Source: an uncultured Selenomonadales bacterium | GTDB taxonomy: Bacteria > Bacillota > Negativicutes > Acidaminococcales > Acidaminococcaceae | Assembly (NCBI GenBank): GCA_900315925.1 | Contig: ONAV01000021.1 | Span: 1 to 36,963, forward strand | Direction: 5' to 3' | Length of the DNA stretch: 36,963 nucleotides | Shown here: in pieces, positions 29,501 through 35,500 of the stretch | Layout of the letters: each line of letters begins with the position of its first letter | Numbering within the stretch: position 1 is the stretch's first letter | The notes under the pieces: generated by a model | The model's database searches: none | Told to the model about the DNA's origin: nothing | Seen by the model: only the letters and a program-made list of their open reading frames with translations | Translations under genes and position numbers: made by a program

Positions 29501-32500
29501 GAACCGGCAATGATGTAGTCGATCGGAACATGACATCATATGCGGGATATGTCATGGAGAAGGAGTTGCTGGAAGCCAAATTAAAATCGTTAGGCCTTAT
29601 GCGGGAAATCAATGATGGGGAGAACGGAAAGACCTGGATCCCCATTACCAGCGGTTATGACATTACCTATGCGGAATTACCGGGGAACCTCTATGCCAGC
29701 GGCGGTACGGTCTTCATTACGTCTGATCAGCTTACAGGCAACCGTGGTACGATTACGGCGAACAATGCGGCGTCCATAACGGTAAATAATACATCGAATG
29801 CCTATCTGAAAGTCAACGATATAAAGATAGGTGACATTGGGGACGGCATCGTATTTAACGGCATTAATCTGTCTGACGACCCGGAGGCCGTTCAACGCTA
29901 TAATACTGCCGGATTGACTCTTATTTCCACCAGCTTGGACCAGGCAGGCGTATTTATTAATAACAATCCATATACAAGTAAAATTCGTGTAAAAGTGACG
30001 ATTGACGGGCATACACAGACCGGTGATTATAAACCGGTGACGAACGTTGAGATTGCCGGAAAAATTCAGGCCAGCGGAGGGACTGCCTCAGTTTACAATG
30101 CATGGGGAGATATCTATATTAACGGCAGTACGGATAAGAACCATCCTGTCGGCATCGAAGGGAAGATCATCAATCTTTCCGCTCCCAACGGCAGTCTGAC
30201 ACAGAGTTACACAAAAGGCGTTACGAATATTGCCGGGTCTCCGGAAATAATTTACGCAGGCGTAAACGAAAGCCTCAATACAGTAGGCTCTTTCGTGGAC
30301 AAAGGAAACGGTGTCAGTGAAAAGACCGTCAATCTGGAGAGTAATTCTTCTTATTTAAGTTATGCAGCAAATCAGGCTGCGACATCCGCGAGCCAGGGTG
30401 GGTATATCTTTGGGGATAATGTATTCATCACGGCGGAAGGGATCAACGTTAACGGCCTGATCCAAAGCGGTTTCGGCGCGTATACGGCGGAAGTTACCGA
30501 AGTGGAACTGAACGCGGCCATGCAGGCGGCTGCTGCCAATGATACATCGAAAGCAGTCAAAGTTGGCGCGGAAACATTGTACAAGGTCAACGACGGGGGA
30601 AAACATGTAAAACAGAGCGACGGAACCTACGAATACATTGTGCAGGTGTATTATAACCCTCAGACCGGTAATCTAGTTACCGAAAACATTGAAGCAAAAG
30701 GCGGCAGTGTTTACTTGACCGGCCGCATTGTCAGTACCGGTAACGGCAGAATTTATGTGGCTGACGGCGGCGCGGATATTACCGTACACAATAAGACAGA
30801 CAAAGCCCTTGATGTAGGTAAGATTACCAATGACAACGTAGAGGGGAAAATCGTTATTACATCTGCAACGGTTGTTAAAGACAGCAATGGAAAGGATGTT
30901 GAAAAACTTTCCCGGACCACCTATACACGGAACCGTACGGAAACCATCAGCGACTATACAAAATATCTGAAAACGGAGAGCGAAACGGAAAAAGCAAACC
31001 TTGTGTCTGCGGAAAACGTTTCGTCCGGTGCGGCGCGCTCGTTTACTCCCGAAGCAGGAAGCCGGTATTACTGGACGAGGAGTGGAGATAGCGGCAACGT
31101 GATGCGGTATACATATACTTATACAAATAAGACAAATTTTGAAGACGAAAGAGGCAAGCCTCCCGATGGAAGATCCTTATATTCAAGTTATACTTCTGTA
31201 CCTACGGAATATGGCGGTGGCGGTGAAATGAAGTCAGGTGTTTTCCTGAACAAAGACAGCGGCGCGACCAATACCGAATACCAGTTGATTACAACCAAAA
31301 GTACAGTTAAAAATGGATTTAAAAAGATTACTGACTATACGACAGGTGCCTGGTTCTGGGAAAAGTATCATGACGTAGTAGAACAAGGGTCATCTACGAC
31401 CACGACATTAACGCAAAGCCTGAAAGCCGACCATGCAATTCAAATCGGATTCCTGGGCAAACAGGACAGCACCATTGATATCCAAAGCGGCGGAGATATT
31501 AATCTGACCGGCAACGTAAGGAATACTTCGGCGGTGTCCGCTTTGAACATTGTTTCCGGTTACGGGGGAATCAACCAGAGTGCAGGCACCACCTTATATA
31601 CAAATCAGGCGCGGTTTAGCAGTAATAAGGATGTGACCGGCATATCGATTGACGCGCTTAAATCAAATCAGGCAGTCAAGCTTCATGTATCTGCCGCCAC
31701 CGGCAGTGCGGATGCTTCTGTCCGGGGCAGTGTGGAGATTTCTGATTTTACCGCAAATGAAACCGCGATACTCACGGCGACGGGTGATATAACACAGAAT
31801 GACATCGGAACCGGTATCAAAGCGTCCCGTATCGATATCGTCAGCTCCAACGGCAGTATCGGTACGGAAGGGCAGGCATTGCGGATTTATGCCGGACAGG
31901 AAGCCAGTGGTGAGGACTCCCTGTCTGCCAGTGTGAATGCAACCGCAAAGAATCATATCAGCCTGAAACAGGAAGAAGACGGCGATATGCGCGTAGGAAC
32001 AATACGTTCTCTGGATGGAGGAAACATCCGGCTTGAAACGAAAGGAAAGTTTGTCGATGCGCTTCCTTATGATGCGGACGAAGCAGGGGGAATCGATGTT
32101 GATACCCGGATTCAGAGCTGGATCGATACCGGGTTGATCGAAGGGAATAAAGATAAAACGGGCAAGGTGATTGACAACGCATATCTGAAAAAGCTTCGTA
32201 AGAATGTGACGGATTATGCCGATGTGGTCTCTAATGACTACAGTTTATATACGACGAGTAAGCAAAGATATGAAAAGAGCATAACTGCGCCGGTTTTGAA
32301 TGGGACGGACGAAGCTGCGCAGGCTAAATCTGCGTTTAATGCGGCACAGACTGCATATATTTCAGCCTATAAGGCATATAAGAAAAATACCGGAACCGAA
32401 GCGGAGATGAACACGGCAAAAGCGGCCTACGAACAGGCCGGACAGACGCTGTTGCAGCATACAAAGGCATACGCCGATCTCAATGCTGCCGAGGCTGCAT

Positions 32501-35500
32501 TAAACGAAAAATATCAGGCATATATGAATGCTTCTGCCGAAAATCAGGCTGCGGCCAAAACAGCATGGGAGGAAGCCCAGTCTGCCTATCAGACAGCCAG
32601 TCAGAATTTCAAGGAGGTTACCGAACAGCAGGCAGAATACGCGGCAAACGATGTTACGCAAAAACTGCTGCAGCCGCTGAGGGATACGTACGACTCCAAA
32701 ACGAATAGCGAAATCCTTGCCATCGACTTGCAGAAGCTGGATAATACCGCGGATATCTATTTCGCGTCGGAATATGATTACGTGGCTTATTTACAGCAAA
32801 AAGCAAAATATAAGAACTTTAACAGTGCGGAAGCTTATCTGGCAACGGATTCGAAGTATACGGAACTGGTAAGCAAAAGAGATAATCCTACCTACAAGTG
32901 GACAAAAGAAGACCTTCTCTATGCGGTAAATGAGACACTTATCAACCGGCAGACCGGGTCGACGGACCAGTCCACAAAACTGGCCAATGTATCCGGGCAC
33001 AATATAACCCTAATCGGTGAGAACGTCGGTACCTCTACAGGAAAGCGGACTATTACCGTACAACAGCTTAATGAAGGGGATGCAAATGGAAGCCGTATCG
33101 ATTATCTGAAGCAACTGGCCAATACAGATGCGGCAGACATAGAGTATTATGAAGAGGAAGGAGCAACGACCTGGTCCGGTGAGTTTCATATTGGTGGCAG
33201 GACGCCGTTAGGGATTAATGCTACGGGAATGGTGAATGTCAATATCAGCATTGACGATTCCCGAATCGGAGCCGGAGACATCACACTGGCGGAACGCCGT
33301 GCAACAGAAAATGATTCTTCCTATCACGGGATTGCGATTGGCACCATAGCATCGTCTGAGTCTGAGTCCGGAACCAGCCGTGACGTGCGTATTCTGGGTA
33401 AAGGCGGCATTACCAATGCGTTAGCGAAGGATGATGCTGCTAACATTGTTGCCAAAAATCTGCTGTTGGAAGGAGGACAAGGGGATATTGGCTCTGCAGG
33501 CAAACCTCTCACTGTCTCATTAAGCAAAGCCGGGGCGCTGCGCACTCGTTCCGAGCAGAGTATTTATATCAGTAACTTTGATCAGAATACCATACTTAAC
33601 GTTGGGGCTGTTTTTGCCGGTGATACGGTTTCCCTGGATTCAAAGAAAGGAATCGGATACGAATCAGGAGATACTCTTAATATAGGGATGGAATCCTATA
33701 TCATTGTCGGGAAGCATTTGATCCTGACTGCGGAGGAAGGAAATATCGGAACAAAGAACAGCGATACTTCCAATCCCATCCCGTTGCTCATTTTAAATAA
33801 CCCGAATCTTACGATTGACGTAACGGCACAGAACGCCTGGCTGAAAGGCAGAGCTCCCGGCACGGGAGATGTGGGCACTATGACGTTGCAAAAAGTTAAT
33901 GTTGCCAATGAATTCCTGGCGGAAAGCGAAGGTTCGCTTACCGTCAAAGAAGTGACGGGGACTGACGGTAAAACCGTGGAAGCCTTTACGGCAACGGATC
34001 TTTATTTGACCGCAAACAGAAATCTGACTGTAAATGGTGCGATTGCGGCAACGGATACAGCAGATATGCTGTCACACTCGGGAATTATTACTGTTAACGG
34101 AACTGTCCTTGGAGGACAGGTGTACATTACAACCGGTGTAACGAAGCGTGAAGAGGGAAGCCAGGTTGGCAATATCGTAATTAATAATAATGTTACTGCT
34201 AACGGAAAAGATGGAAACGTTACCATTACTGCAAATGTTGGCGACATCACGAGCAGTGGTGTATTAACTGCAAACCAGAAAGTAAGCCTGAACGCGTTGA
34301 CCAGCGGGAAGATTGAGATTTACAATCAGATTAATGGTAAAGATATAGAAATCCAAACTGCAAATGGTAATATTGAGACCAATGCGACAGGCACATTGAC
34401 GGCAACCAGACCAGATGGGAAAGGTGGAACAATCACCGTTGGGGCAACTGAGGGTAATATTGTTCTTGGTAGTGCGGTGACTTCGGACCAGAAAGTAGAT
34501 GTGGATGCCACTACAGGCAGCGTAACTTTGAACGGCGCAGTAGAGTCAGTAGCTGGTGAAGTAGAAATTACTGCAAACGAAGCCGTAACGACAAAAGCAG
34601 CGGTACAGGCCAAAGCGGATGTAACATTGTTTAGTAAGAATGCTGCAGTGCTGGCGAAAGATACAGTAACGGCAACGTCCGGCAATGTAAACGTAACCGC
34701 ACAAGGAGCAGTTGAAACGGACAAGGAGATTTATGGCGGAACTGACGTAACGTTATGGAGTAAGAACGCAACTGTATTGGCGAAAGAAACGGTAACGGCA
34801 AAATCTGGCGAGATAATGGTAAAGGCAGTGACTGGTATTTCCACTGCCAAAGCGTTGAATGCGGGAACAAATGTAACCTTGTCCAGTACGAATGGCGATG
34901 TGACGGCGGATGGCAAAGTAACGGCTACTTTAGGTTATGTAAGCATTGGCACGGGCACAGGCGATATCAGCGTGCAGGCAGCAGAAGCAGGCCAGAATAT
35001 TTCCCTGACGGCAGTAGATGGAAACATTACCAACAGTGGTCTGTTGAAGGCAGGTGGGACTGCGTCCCTGTACACGGGAAAAGGCGCTGTGACGGTAACC
35101 GGTGCTGTAGATGCCCAGGACAATGTGACCGTAAAGACCACGAATGGTGAAGTAAAAGTACAGAACAATATAACCAGCCACGTAGGTGATATCAGTGTAG
35201 CGAGCGGGAATGGCAGAGTAACAGTAGAGAACAATATAACCAGCCACGCGGGTGATATCAGTGTAACGAGCAAGATTGGCGATATCAGGAGCAGTGGTGT
35301 ATTAACTGCTGGCAAAAAGGTTAGCCTGAACGCATTAACCACCGGCTACATTAAGATTAACAATGACATTATTGGTAAAGATATAGAAATCAAAACCGAA
35401 AATGGTGATATTGAAACGATAGCAGAAGGCACATTGACGGCAACCGCAACAAACGGGACCGGTGGGACAATCACCGTAGATGCGACTAAGGGAAATATCA

